Assembly (NCBI GenBank): GCA_002067095.1
Contig: MVQD01000037.1
Coordinates: 1-64,000, forward strand
Source: Methanoregulaceae archaeon PtaB.Bin056
GTDB lineage: Archaea; Halobacteriota; Methanomicrobia; Methanomicrobiales; Methanospirillaceae
Length of the DNA stretch: 64,000 nucleotides
Direction of reading: 5' to 3'
Shown here: in pieces, positions 10,376 through 18,654 of the stretch
Numbering within the stretch: the stretch's first letter is position 1
Layout of the letters: each line of letters starts with the position of its first letter
Made by a program: the position numbers and the translations under genes
The notes under the pieces: generated by a model
Database searches by the model: none
Told to the model about the DNA's origin: nothing
What the model saw: only the letters and a program-made list of their open reading frames with translations

Positions 10376-11037
10376 CTGCCCCTCCGCATGTCCTCGAGAG
10401 GGATACTGCCCCTGTGTATCGCGGTGGCGACAATCGTGCCGTCGAACCCCAGTGACGCCAGCGTATCCAGGTCAGCAGGAGACGCTACACCTCCTCCGTA
10501 GAGGAGGGGCTTATCATATGCGTCCCTGAACCCCGCCAGGGACCGGGGAATGATGCCTCCTTCCGTTCCCACCGCTCCGACGTTCAGGATGATAGCCCCC
10601 TCAAAATGCCAGTCCCCCGCCTTCCTGAGGAGGACGAGGGGGTCTTCGCCGGTTGGCATGACCCGGCCGCTCTTCATATCGACGCTCAGGTACCCTCCCG
10701 GGTACGTCGAGAGGTCAGCCTCAGATGTCTCGGTTGCTGCAACATCCGTGATTCGAGGCTCATGGAGGTAATCCCCCGGGCCCCTGCAGCCCCTGTCCAG
10801 GTAGCAGGTCTCAACCAGGTAACTGCAGGTCACGACCTGGCTCCTGTGGTCGCCATTCCGCATGATGCGGTCAAGATCCGCGACATAGAGGTGCCTTGGA
10901 GAGAGTTGCTCCACGTAGCCTACCGGATCTGCGGTGGATGAGAGTCCCCATGTGAGCGGCCGGTAGGAATCCCGGTCTCCTGATGCGCCGTGCACCACCT
11001 CTCCGGCCTTCAAATCCATGGCTAAAATCAATTCCAT
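10366..11037 (-). CDS. HisA/HisF-like TIM-barrel protein
   Basis: The 223-residue protein has the HisA-type phosphate-binding barrel: an opening ILAMDLKAGEVVHG strand, LYVADLDRI in the middle and LLYGGGVASPADL / FDGTIVATAIHRG near the end. Other archaea carry a HisA-related paralog of this kind in addition to true HisA. The start MELILAMDLK at 11037 lies 45 bp from the divergent mfnB, which hints at a coenzyme-biosynthesis rather than a histidine role. That link is inference. Confidence 0.8.
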   Translation of the reverse strand: MELILAMDLKAGEVVHGASGDRDSYRPLTWGLSSTADPVGYVEQLSPRHLYVADLDRIMRNGDHRSQVVTCSYLVETCYLDRGCRGPGDYLHEPRITDVAATETSEADLSTYPGGYLSVDMKSGRVMPTGEDPLVLLRKAGDWHFEGAIILNVGAVGTEGGIIPRSLAGFRDAYDKPLLYGGGVASPADLDTLASLGFDGTIVATAIHRGSIPLEDMRRGRWS

Positions 11038-11081
11038 GCTGTCAGCGCAATCACTATTAGCCAGCAGGATCATTAAATCCT

Positions 11082-11768
11082 ATGCAATTACTGGTCAGCC
11101 CGAGGGACATTGAGGATGCCAGACGTTCTCTTGCTGCTGATATAGTGGACGTGAAGAAACCGTCCGAAGGATCTCTGGGTGCAAATTTTCCGTGGGTGGT
11201 GCGGAGCATCAAGGCCATCTCCCCAAAACCCGTCAGCGCCGCAATCGGCGATTTCGATTTCCGGCCAGGGGGAGCCGCCATGGCCGCATACGGAGCAGCA
11301 TGCGCCGGGGCTGACTATGTAAAAGTAGGGCTGATGTTCGATGGTGCCGATCGTGCCAGGGAGCTCATTCAGGCTGTGGTGAGGGCAGTCAAGGAAGAGT
11401 TTCCCGAGAAGAACGTCGTGATTGCAGGGTACTCTGACTACCAGCGCCTGGGGAGCATCTCACCTTTCGAGATATCCTCTCTCGCTGCAGAGGCCGGGGC
11501 AGACATCGCGATGGTTGATACCGGCATCAAGGACGGTCGGAGCACGTTTGAGTTCATGGACGAGGAGTCATTGCTGCGTTTCTGCACTCTCAACCGGGAA
11601 GCGGGAATGGCCACGGCAATCGCAGGATCGCTCAAATTCGAGGATCTCCCTGCCCTGAAGCGCATAGGACCTGACATCATCGGCGTCAGGGGTATGGTCT
11701 GTGGGGGAGACCGGAACGACGGTATCCGTGAAGAACTGGTCGACCGGCTCGTCAGGATGGTGCACTGA
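11082..11768 (+). CDS. mfnB: (5-formylfuran-3-yl)methyl phosphate synthase
   Basis: MfnB (228 aa, DUF556/COG1891) condenses two glyceraldehyde-3-phosphate molecules into the furan precursor of methanofuran, the first C1 carrier in methanogenesis. It starts MQLLVSPRDIEDA and has the conserved lysine segment DVKKPSEGSLGA (residues 23-34), a second GDFDFRPGGA loop and the late GVRGMVCGGDR phosphate-binding strand. The length matches the family. Its stop is 2 nt before the guaB start codon, so the two genes are probably translated from one mRNA. Confidence 0.95.
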   Translation: MQLLVSPRDIEDARRSLAADIVDVKKPSEGSLGANFPWVVRSIKAISPKPVSAAIGDFDFRPGGAAMAAYGAACAGADYVKVGLMFDGADRARELIQAVVRAVKEEFPEKNVVIAGYSDYQRLGSISPFEISSLAAEAGADIAMVDTGIKDGRSTFEFMDEESLLRFCTLNREAGMATAIAGSLKFEDLPALKRIGPDIIGVRGMVCGGDRNDGIREELVDRLVRMVH

Positions 11769-11770
11769 TC

Positions 11771-13237
11771 ATGTTCAGGGATAAGCTCGAGGCCCCGCTT
11801 GCCCTGACCTTTGACGACGTCCTTCTTGTCCCTGCACCCTCGCTTGTAGAGCCAAACGAAGCCGATATCCATACCCGCTTCTCCCGGAATATCCCCCTCA
11901 ACATCCCGCTTGTGGGGGCAGCGATGGACACGGTGACGGAATCTGCGATGGCGATGGCACTCGCACGCGAAGGGGGAATCGGGGTCATCCACCGGAACAT
12001 GTCCCCGGAACAGGAGATAGAGGAGGTGCACCGGGTCAAGCGGGCAGAGGAACTGATAGAGAGGAACGTTCTGTCGGTCAGCCCCACCACCAGCGTGGCG
12101 GAGGTCGAGCGCCTGATGGTTGAGCACGGCATCGGCGGCGTACCGGTTCTTGAAAACGAGAAGATCGTGGGGATCGTAAGTCGGAGGGATGTCCGTGCTA
12201 TCGCCTCCCGAAGGGGTTCCGAGAGCGTGCAGACCATCATGACAAGGCAGCCGATCACTGCTGGCGAGGACATCTCCATGGAGCAGGCGCTTGAGACGAT
12301 GTACACCAGCAAGGTTGAACGGCTCCCGGTTGTCGACAAAGGCGGCCGCCTCCTCGGGATAATCACCATGCAGGACATCCTCGAAAAGCGCCAGTACCCG
12401 AATGCCACGAGGGACGCGAAGAAGCGGCTCAGGGTGGCCGCCGCGGTCGGCCCGTTTGACATTCCCCGGGCGCACCTCCTTGACGAATGTGGTGTCGATG
12501 CTCTGGTGGTCGACTGTGCCCACGGCCATAATCTCAACGTCGTCAGGGCAATCAGGGACATCAAGGGGAGCGTGAAGGCCGACGTGGTGGCGGGCAATAT
12601 CGCCACGCGCGAGGCGGCAGAGGACCTCATCGATACTGTTGACGGGTTGAAAGTCGGCATCGGGCCCGGGTCCATCTGCACGACCAGGATCGTTGCCGGC
12701 GTAGGCGTCCCGCAGGTCACTGCGATTGCAAGTGTTGCAGACGTCGCAAGAGGGACTGGGGTCCCGGTCATCGCGGATGGAGGGATACGGTTCAGCGGGG
12801 ACGTGGCAAAAGCCATCGCTGCCGGTGCCGACTGCGTGATGATCGGGAGCCTCTTTGCCGGGACCGATGAGTCGCCAGGCCGGGTAATCACGATGAAAGG
12901 CCGCCGTTACAAGCAGTACCGGGGCATGGGGTCACTCGGGGTGATGAGCGGCGGGGTCTCAAGCGACCGCTATTTCCAGAAGAAGGAGATCGGGAAGACC
13001 AAATTTGTCCCCGAAGGGGTGGAAGGGGTGACTCCTTACGTCGGCACCGTCTCCGATGTCGTCTACCAGCTCGTAGGCGGCCTGAAATCCGCCATGGGGT
13101 ACACGGGTTCACGGACCATCCCAGAGATGCACGAGAAGACGAAGTTTGTCAGGATCACCGCTGCCGGGCATACAGAGAGCCACCCCCACAATATCATGAT
13201 CACGGACGAGGCTCCCAATTACCGGATCTCGGATTGA
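11771..13237 (+). CDS. guaB: IMP dehydrogenase
   Basis: The 488-residue enzyme oxidises IMP to XMP in GTP synthesis. It has the usual order: barrel start (LTFDDVLLVPAPS), inserted CBS pair (about residues 95-205), the catalytic loop GPGSICTTRIVAGVG with the active Cys, and the flap region KQYRGMGSLGVM. Coupling to mfnB is unusual in metabolic terms. A T6 run follows at 13248-13253. Confidence 0.96.
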   Translation: MFRDKLEAPLALTFDDVLLVPAPSLVEPNEADIHTRFSRNIPLNIPLVGAAMDTVTESAMAMALAREGGIGVIHRNMSPEQEIEEVHRVKRAEELIERNVLSVSPTTSVAEVERLMVEHGIGGVPVLENEKIVGIVSRRDVRAIASRRGSESVQTIMTRQPITAGEDISMEQALETMYTSKVERLPVVDKGGRLLGIITMQDILEKRQYPNATRDAKKRLRVAAAVGPFDIPRAHLLDECGVDALVVDCAHGHNLNVVRAIRDIKGSVKADVVAGNIATREAAEDLIDTVDGLKVGIGPGSICTTRIVAGVGVPQVTAIASVADVARGTGVPVIADGGIRFSGDVAKAIAAGADCVMIGSLFAGTDESPGRVITMKGRRYKQYRGMGSLGVMSGGVSSDRYFQKKEIGKTKFVPEGVEGVTPYVGTVSDVVYQLVGGLKSAMGYTGSRTIPEMHEKTKFVRITAAGHTESHPHNIMITDEAPNYRISD

Positions 13238-13247
13238 ACACTTTTCC

Positions 13248-13253
13248 TTTTTT
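13248..13253 (+). terminator. T6 terminator after guaB
   Basis: CTTTTCCTTTTTTCG, with six consecutive T residues, starts 11 nt after the guaB stop and precedes a new promoter, as expected for archaeal oligo-T termination. Confidence 0.45.
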
Positions 13254-13308
13254 CGATTGCAGAAAAACTCTCTTTCCCGGGGTGTTCATGGGAGACGATT
13301 CAATAAAC

Positions 13309-13316
13309 TATAAATA
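13309..13316 (+). promoter_or_regulatory. TATA box (TATAAATA)
   Basis: A canonical archaeal TATAAATA lies about 30 nt before the ATG at 13343. This predicts transcription starting within about 5 nt of the start codon, giving a nearly leaderless mRNA for the winged-helix gene. Confidence 0.65.
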
Positions 13317-13342
13317 CTGAAAAGACTAACATGAAGTAATCA

Positions 13343-13960
13343 ATGCTGGATCAGGTAGAGGTCTCACGACTCCTCGATATCCTTGGAAACCGGAACAGGC
13401 GCCGTATAATCGAGCTGTTGAGACAGAAGCCCTGTTTCGTCACCGAGATCTCAGACCGCCTGGTGCTCTCTCCAAAAGCCGTCATCGAGCACCTGCAGCT
13501 GATGGAGCGCGAGGAGATACTCTCGTTCCGGCTCGACGAACGAAGGAGAAAGTACTATTTCCTTGCCAATGACATTGATGTGATGGTCAGGCTGCTCAGG
13601 CAGGACCAGATCACCGTCGAGGCAAAGGACAACTCCTACCGCCTCCGCTCCTCGCTCGCCAGGCTCCAGAAGATGGTAGAGACCAGGGAGGAGATGGCAG
13701 AGAGCCTGAAGAACCTTGAGAGGGATATCGACCAGCAGATAAAGGATATCATCTCATTCGGGCAGGAGATCCTTGAGAACGAGACCCAGATCGACCTCCT
13801 TATCAGCCTTGCCCACTGCAATCTCACTCTCCATGAACTCTCGGAGCTCGTCGAGGCCCCGCGCGATGCCGTATCCGATAACCTTGAATGGTTGCGCAAG
13901 AAACACATAGTCGAGAGGGAAGGGGAGACCTACCGTCTCTGTGATGCACATGCCCAGTAA
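13343..13960 (+). CDS. ArsR-like winged-helix transcription regulator
   Basis: The protein (205 aa) begins with an ArsR-type winged helix (residues 5-75, RRRIIELLRQKPCFVTEIS then LSPKAVIEHLQLMERE). A long coiled coil (about 95-145) and a second small HTH-like domain (LTLHELSELVEAPRDAVSDNLEWLRKK) follow. Two DNA-binding-like domains joined by a coiled coil suggest a dimeric regulator. It overlaps the Hsp20-like gene downstream, so it may control that gene or respond to protein stress. Confidence 0.88.
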   Translation: MLDQVEVSRLLDILGNRNRRRIIELLRQKPCFVTEISDRLVLSPKAVIEHLQLMEREEILSFRLDERRRKYYFLANDIDVMVRLLRQDQITVEAKDNSYRLRSSLARLQKMVETREEMAESLKNLERDIDQQIKDIISFGQEILENETQIDLLISLAHCNLTLHELSELVEAPRDAVSDNLEWLRKKHIVEREGETYRLCDAHAQ

Positions 13961-14387
13961 TGAGAACCCGTATGACGAGTTCATCAGGAACCTTGCGAAG
14001 ATGGTGGAAGACCTCCTGAAGAAGATGCCTGATCAGGACACCACGCACATCATCGGATGCACCATCATCACCGGGAATGGCCCGAACATGCCCCATATCA
14101 TCTTCAACGGCAATCGGCAGGACGAAGAGACCACGTTCGAGTTGATAGAGGGGCCTGACAAGGTCTTTGTCACCGCAAACCTGCCCCCCGTCCTGCACTC
14201 GGCACCGTACGCAGATATCACTCCCGACTCCCTGCACATCGTCGTGAACGAAAAGAGGACCAGGGTGGAGCTTCCCTGCAGGGTGGACGTGATCCACAGC
14301 TTCTACCATGTCCGCCATGGGGTCATCGACATCATACTGAAGAAGAAAACAGGTGCTGCCGCCAGTACCAGCATCGAGCACGGGTAA
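13950..14387 (+). CDS. Hsp20-like / GvpH-type protein
   Basis: The 145-residue acidic protein has a helical N-terminus (NPYDEFIRNLAKMVEDLLKK) and a beta domain resembling alpha-crystallin (FELIEGPDKVFVTANLPPV; HIVVNEKRTRVELPC; HVRHGVIDIILKK). The last piece matches the Hsp20 'NGVLEI' strand position. It lacks a C-terminal I-x-I motif. Starts at 13944 or 13950 are both possible inside the end of the regulator gene. No gas-vesicle genes are nearby, so a general chaperone role is more likely than gas vesicles. Confidence 0.75.
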   Translation: MPSNENPYDEFIRNLAKMVEDLLKKMPDQDTTHIIGCTIITGNGPNMPHIIFNGNRQDEETTFELIEGPDKVFVTANLPPVLHSAPYADITPDSLHIVVNEKRTRVELPCRVDVIHSFYHVRHGVIDIILKKKTGAAASTSIEHG

Positions 14388-14596
14388 GCCACTGGCACCC
14401 ACCGCATCCCATCTTTTGTAGAATCATCATGCCCGAGGACAGCTGCCGCTCCATTCATCCACGCATTCCATGCACCCGTAATCGATGGGAACCCGAAAGA
14501 TCGGTCCGCCAGGCAAGGCCGGGTGCGGTGAATTGGTGGGACTGGGTCCCTCCCGTAACCCTGGAATAGGGGGAGGAGGGAGATCCTGCATTTACG

Positions 14597-17500
14597 TCAG
14601 GCCTGGATCCTTCCCCCGGCAGACACCCACTCCGAGATCCTGTTCCTGTCGCTATGGAACTCGCGGAACTGGTGGAGCGAGACCGTGAGATCCCTGGTGA
14701 AGGCAAAGTACCCGATCTGGGTCGTTTTGCAGAGGTTCATCGCCATCTCCATCAGGCCCCGGGGATCCGGCCGTGACTCGCCGAGCCAGATATGGAATAT
14801 GTTCCCGCCGTCAACGATGGGGAAGAATACATGCTCGATCGACATCCGTTCGGCCATCGTCACATTTGCCCCAGGCGCGACATGGGTCCCGTTTGTGTAA
14901 TAGATCGGGAGGTCCCTGGTGGAGCCAAGGCGGGGGAGAGCCTTTTTGAGATCGCCCTTGATCACCTTCGCGGCCCCGTCACGGTATTCCTTGTTGAGGA
15001 GATCGGCGACGGCAAAACGCTGCCCGGTCGTTTCAGCGGGGGTCCGGGCAAGCGCGATAGTCATGTTGTGCCGCTTCGAGAGCTCGCGGGCGTACTGCTC
15101 CATATGGGTCATCGCAAGGATGGCCAGGCGGAACGCATCCCTCGACTCGTGCAGTTGTGACCCTGCATGGTGCTGGACCATCTCGTTTACTCCCACCACC
15201 CCGATCGTGTAGACGAGGCCGTCGAGGTCGACTGCAACCGAGCCCCTCTCGCCGGTCACCGGGTCCCTCGGGCGCTGCATCGCAAACGGCATCCTGCCCT
15301 GTGACCGGATCGTCTCAAGCCACCTCCGCTTGATGCGGAAGACCTCGACGCAGACGTCCATCAGTGCGCGGAGCTCGGAAAAGAGCCGCTCGTTGTCCCC
15401 TTCCGCCCTGTATGCTGCACGCGGGCAGTTGAGGGACACCACCTGCCAGGAGCCCATGGAGAAGTGCTTGCCTTCCCTGAAGTACAGCTTCTCATCGAAT
15501 TCCGAGTCCTGGTCCGCGACCGCTGAGAACTGGTATGCGCAGCACTGGTAGCAGGAGATACCCTTGCCTGCGCCGCGATATGGCGGGATCTGGTTGTCGT
15601 AATATGGGGTCCCGAACTTCGACGCAAGCTCGAACGTGAGGAGGTAGAGGTCCTGGTATGTGGGAAGGTCGGGGTGGGCTTCGTTGTACGCGTTGTCCTC
15701 ATGCATGAACTCAGGTTCGATGCTGATCTCGGGTTTTGGGAAACTGAAGGGCTTGCCCCATGCATCCCCCTCCAGCATGACCTCCATCAGTGCCTTGAAG
15801 AGGAGCCGGACTTCCCGCTCGAACTGGCCATACGTTCTGCGGGCACCGCTGCTGCCGTCCCAGACCCTGCCCCGGAATACGACGGGCTTGTCCTTCCAGA
15901 GGGATGGGACGCCAGGGCTGAGCTGGACCGATGAGAAGACGAGCTGCCCGCCTCTTGCAACCATCATCTGGGTCATCTCGTAGACAAACATCTGCATCAG
16001 CTGCTTGATCTCGCCGTATTCCATCCCTTCAAAGTAAGGGGCGAGGAAGGTGAGGAAGTTGTAGTAGCCCTGTCCCCCGGCAAAGTTTGTCTGGGCGCTC
16101 CCAAGCGCCTTGACCGCGTGGAGGACCGCCACTTCCGCACGCTTCGCAGGGCCTGCAACCGATGCCTTGGTCCCGTTCCCGTCGGGCATCAGGCCGTAGT
16201 AAAAGAAGTAGCGGAGGTCCCAGTCCTGACAGTTGTGGACCAGGAGACCGTCGGCGGCGTAGTAAGTATGGCTCTCTTCGGATCCGTCACCATCAAGGAA
16301 AATGTCATATACATACTCTCCGGTAGAGAAAACCTCTTCAATAGAGACGATCCTTTCAGGTTCCGGATTGCGGGAGATGGCGTTTACCCTGGAGAGGAAC
16401 GAAGTGATATGCTCCTGGCGTTCGTCGTTGAAATGGGCATATCTTGAGAAGATACGGATATTTGCCGCCCCGTTCATCTGGATACGGTATATAGTGGCCC
16501 GGTCCTTCTCTTCATACAGTTCAACGATATGCAGCTTCATCCCAAGTGATGAGAGGAGGAGGGCAAGTTCCTGGCGGAGAGCGGGCGAGGTGGTGGTATA
16601 ATTGACGATGCAGTCGGATTTCTCTGGGCGATAAAAGACTGATCCGTCCCCGGTGAAGAGCGCAGAGAGGAACTCGGCAAGGAGCTCGTCATCAAGGTGC
16701 CAGACGATCCAGGGAAGGCGCTTGTCCACGGCCTTTTCCGGGATGGCGAACACGTAACGGAAGAGGAGCCAGAGAATCTTGCCACTCATGTACACCTGCA
16801 TGGCCCTCGGTCGTGTGACCGGAACGCCGTAAATCTCGGTCGAGGCGATTGCACCTCCTGTCCTCGTGGCGTTGCACTGCAGGGAGACGTGGGCGTCAGC
16901 GATGATTGCGGACGACTGGTGGTTCTCGGTGATGACAAGATTGTAATGCTTTCCGTCATTCACGTTGTAATTCCCCTCTGCAACGAAATACCCCAGGAGC
17001 CGTGCAAGGGATGCATCGATCGGCAACTCAAGGGGGAGGTCATGTTCGCTCCCGGCAGCACCGATCCGGATGCCGGAAAGGTCAGTAATGTCGAACCTCT
17101 CGCAGAGGCGGTGGAAGACTGCAACAGGCATTATCCCCCGGCTGTACCACTGCTTCCTGTGGGGGACCCCCAGTTCCCTGGAGATCTCGCGATATCTCAG
17201 CCCCTTTTTATGCAGTCGGCCAAAGATCTCCCCTGCCCCCCTGATATACAGATTCCTGAGGTGTTCAGGAGGTACCCGCGCGACCAGTTCCTGGAGGAGG
17301 TCAATTGAGTAGACCGGTTCCCCTCTGATATCGCGGGTCTCTGGGAGGGAGAAGAGCTCGTCTCCAATCTTCAGGGCCTCTGCACGGATGACCTTCATCC
17401 CTCCTTCGTTTACAGGGATGCGGTGCTCCCCCGTCACCCGAATGGCTCTTCCCGACCCAGTCCTGATCTTCAGCAGCCGCTCTCCTCTTACAGGCCGCCT

Positions 17501-18205
17501 GGTGAGTTTGCGGACTTTCCTGAATCCCTTCCGCGAGAGAATAAAGAGATCGGAAGGCACGTGGACATCTCCATCGTAGGGGAACGCATCAGGCCTGATT
17601 ATCTGATGCCTGCCCTCGATGACAGCAGGGATATGCGTCGCGCCATCGATGCAGAACGGCCTTGTACCGAAGTATTCCAGGTCGTGGATATGGATATCGC
17701 CCGAGAGGTGGTGATCTGCGAGGTGGGGGGGCAGCTGGAGGAGGTACTGCTCCTTGCTGATCTTGTCGGCCTTCTTCTTGTGAGAGGTCTCGGCGTTCTC
17801 CTGGAGGTTGGCGTTGTCTTTTGCCTCGAACCCCCGCCCGACATCGATCAAATGCGCATCGAAAACCGGGGTACCCACCCTCGTGCAGACGTTCCTGTAC
17901 TGCACCATCCCCTTCTCGAGGAGGGTGATGTTCATGATCTCCCTGATGAGTGGCCCGCTGAGCGTGCGAAGGTTCATCGACCGAATCCGTTGCTCGACAA
18001 GGCGGGCAATCTCCTGGGCAGTCTCTTCCGACGCGCTTTCGTAGCCGTAGAACGTCTCTACGAGTTTTGTCTCTTCCAGGATCTGGCGCACGATCCGCTG
18101 CCGGTCCCATTCCATGATGTGCCCGTCAGACGTCCTGACCGGGGGCATGCTGGGAATGAAGATCCCATCAAGCGTGGACTGGCGCGTATCGCGGGTGGGC
18201 ATCAT
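14597..18205 (-). CDS. nrdD: Anaerobic ribonucleoside-triphosphate reductase with intein; atypical C-terminus
   Basis: The precursor is 1202 aa: an ATP-cone (about residues 24-115), the class III reductase barrel, and a 474-residue intein (185-658) that leaves a 728-residue mature enzyme. NrdD reduces NTPs to dNTPs using a glycyl radical. The extein around the insertion reads GTRPF|CQDWDLRYFFYYG, and late extein motifs KTTQIGYFAFTRDLT are intact. After TRDLT, however, the expected Cys-rich zinc motif and RVxGY glycyl-radical loop are missing. The protein ends after 31 more residues without a Cys or any R-[VI]-x-G-Y. A 4-nt ATGA overlap joins it to the upstream glutaredoxin gene. Confidence 0.93.
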   Translation of the reverse strand: MMPTRDTRQSTLDGIFIPSMPPVRTSDGHIMEWDRQRIVRQILEETKLVETFYGYESASEETAQEIARLVEQRIRSMNLRTLSGPLIREIMNITLLEKGMVQYRNVCTRVGTPVFDAHLIDVGRGFEAKDNANLQENAETSHKKKADKISKEQYLLQLPPHLADHHLSGDIHIHDLEYFGTRPFCIDGATHIPAVIEGRHQIIRPDAFPYDGDVHVPSDLFILSRKGFRKVRKLTRRPVRGERLLKIRTGSGRAIRVTGEHRIPVNEGGMKVIRAEALKIGDELFSLPETRDIRGEPVYSIDLLQELVARVPPEHLRNLYIRGAGEIFGRLHKKGLRYREISRELGVPHRKQWYSRGIMPVAVFHRLCERFDITDLSGIRIGAAGSEHDLPLELPIDASLARLLGYFVAEGNYNVNDGKHYNLVITENHQSSAIIADAHVSLQCNATRTGGAIASTEIYGVPVTRPRAMQVYMSGKILWLLFRYVFAIPEKAVDKRLPWIVWHLDDELLAEFLSALFTGDGSVFYRPEKSDCIVNYTTTSPALRQELALLLSSLGMKLHIVELYEEKDRATIYRIQMNGAANIRIFSRYAHFNDERQEHITSFLSRVNAISRNPEPERIVSIEEVFSTGEYVYDIFLDGDGSEESHTYYAADGLLVHNCQDWDLRYFFYYGLMPDGNGTKASVAGPAKRAEVAVLHAVKALGSAQTNFAGGQGYYNFLTFLAPYFEGMEYGEIKQLMQMFVYEMTQMMVARGGQLVFSSVQLSPGVPSLWKDKPVVFRGRVWDGSSGARRTYGQFEREVRLLFKALMEVMLEGDAWGKPFSFPKPEISIEPEFMHEDNAYNEAHPDLPTYQDLYLLTFELASKFGTPYYDNQIPPYRGAGKGISCYQCCAYQFSAVADQDSEFDEKLYFREGKHFSMGSWQVVSLNCPRAAYRAEGDNERLFSELRALMDVCVEVFRIKRRWLETIRSQGRMPFAMQRPRDPVTGERGSVAVDLDGLVYTIGVVGVNEMVQHHAGSQLHESRDAFRLAILAMTHMEQYARELSKRHNMTIALARTPAETTGQRFAVADLLNKEYRDGAAKVIKGDLKKALPRLGSTRDLPIYYTNGTHVAPGANVTMAERMSIEHVFFPIVDGGNIFHIWLGESRPDPRGLMEMAMNLCKTTQIGYFAFTRDLTVSLHQFREFHSDRNRISEWVSAGGRIQA
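16232..17653 (-). mobile_element. Intein in NrdD with LAGLIDADG homing endonuclease
   Basis: The insertion spans precursor residues 185-658. It begins with Cys185, has a block B T-x-x-H (TGEH, 258-261), ends in HN at 657-658 and is followed by Cys+1 at 659, all residues needed for class 1 splicing. Two LAGLIDADG-type helices, LLGYFVAEGNY (403-413) and FLSALFTGDGSV (511-522), with acidic E410 and D520 retained, mark a probably intact homing endonuclease. It sits exactly in the conserved FCQDWDL site of the reductase. Confidence 0.9.
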
Positions 18206-18471
18206 TCACCCTCGATGAAAGGGATGACCTGATCCTCTCTTATTGCCCCCTGGGAGAACATCTCGGCAGACGTGAGGAACCGGGTATCCCTCTGGAGGAC
18301 GGGGGCCTCCGAGACAAAGACACCATTTATACGAAGTTCAGTGAGAGATTCTGCGGTAGAAAGATCCCGCTCCTGGAACGGCACTGCCTTCTCTTTCAGG
18401 AAATGCTTCAGAGTATCGCAATTCGGACAGAATTCCAGTGTATATACAATCAGGTCGTTGGGTCTGCTCAA
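18202..18471 (-). CDS. Glutaredoxin-like protein, probable NrdD reductant
   Basis: This is an 89-residue glutaredoxin-fold protein with the redox motif FCPNC (residues 14-18) and the TVAP-type turn replaced by SEAPVLQ. It overlaps the nrdD start by 4 nt (ATGA), so both are made together. Methanogen class III reductases of the Methanosarcina barkeri type take electrons from an NrdH-like glutaredoxin, and this gene is the natural candidate. No activase (nrdG) is seen nearby. Confidence 0.88.
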   Translation of the reverse strand: MSRPNDLIVYTLEFCPNCDTLKHFLKEKAVPFQERDLSTAESLTELRINGVFVSEAPVLQRDTRFLTSAEMFSQGAIREDQVIPFIEGE

Positions 18472-18654
18472 ATGTGTCCCCCCGGTTTGACTCTTGAATC
18501 AATGATAGCTCTTCTGTGAAAAAATATTTGTTGATCTGACTGTAATTGTACGTTGAGAATTGAGAATTTTTCCAAAAAAAAGCACATTTAACGCGTGAAA
18601 GATGATGACCCATACGATGGCCCTCGGCAAGGGGCCTGCGCGGGAGCCGGGCTG

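Noticed and set aside
11438-12891. Long antisense frames over guaB
   Set aside because: Both are shadow frames of guaB, Ser/Thr/Arg rich without motifs.
13950-14387. Part of a gas vesicle cluster (GvpH)
   Set aside because: No gvpA or other gvp gene is in the window, and the crystallin-like strands alone do not show a gas vesicle role.
14401-14596. A frame downstream of nrdD ending CMECVDEWSGSCPRA as the missing zinc/glycyl-radical part
   Set aside because: It lacks R-V-x-G-Y and a proper pair of C-x-x-C, is preceded by a low-complexity Pro-rich stretch and is not linked by a plausible shift. Kept only as a remark in the finding.
14597-18205. nrdD as two split genes or a frameshifted gene in the middle
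   Set aside because: The central block is one uninterrupted frame with all intein splice and endonuclease motifs, so it is an insertion and not a break.
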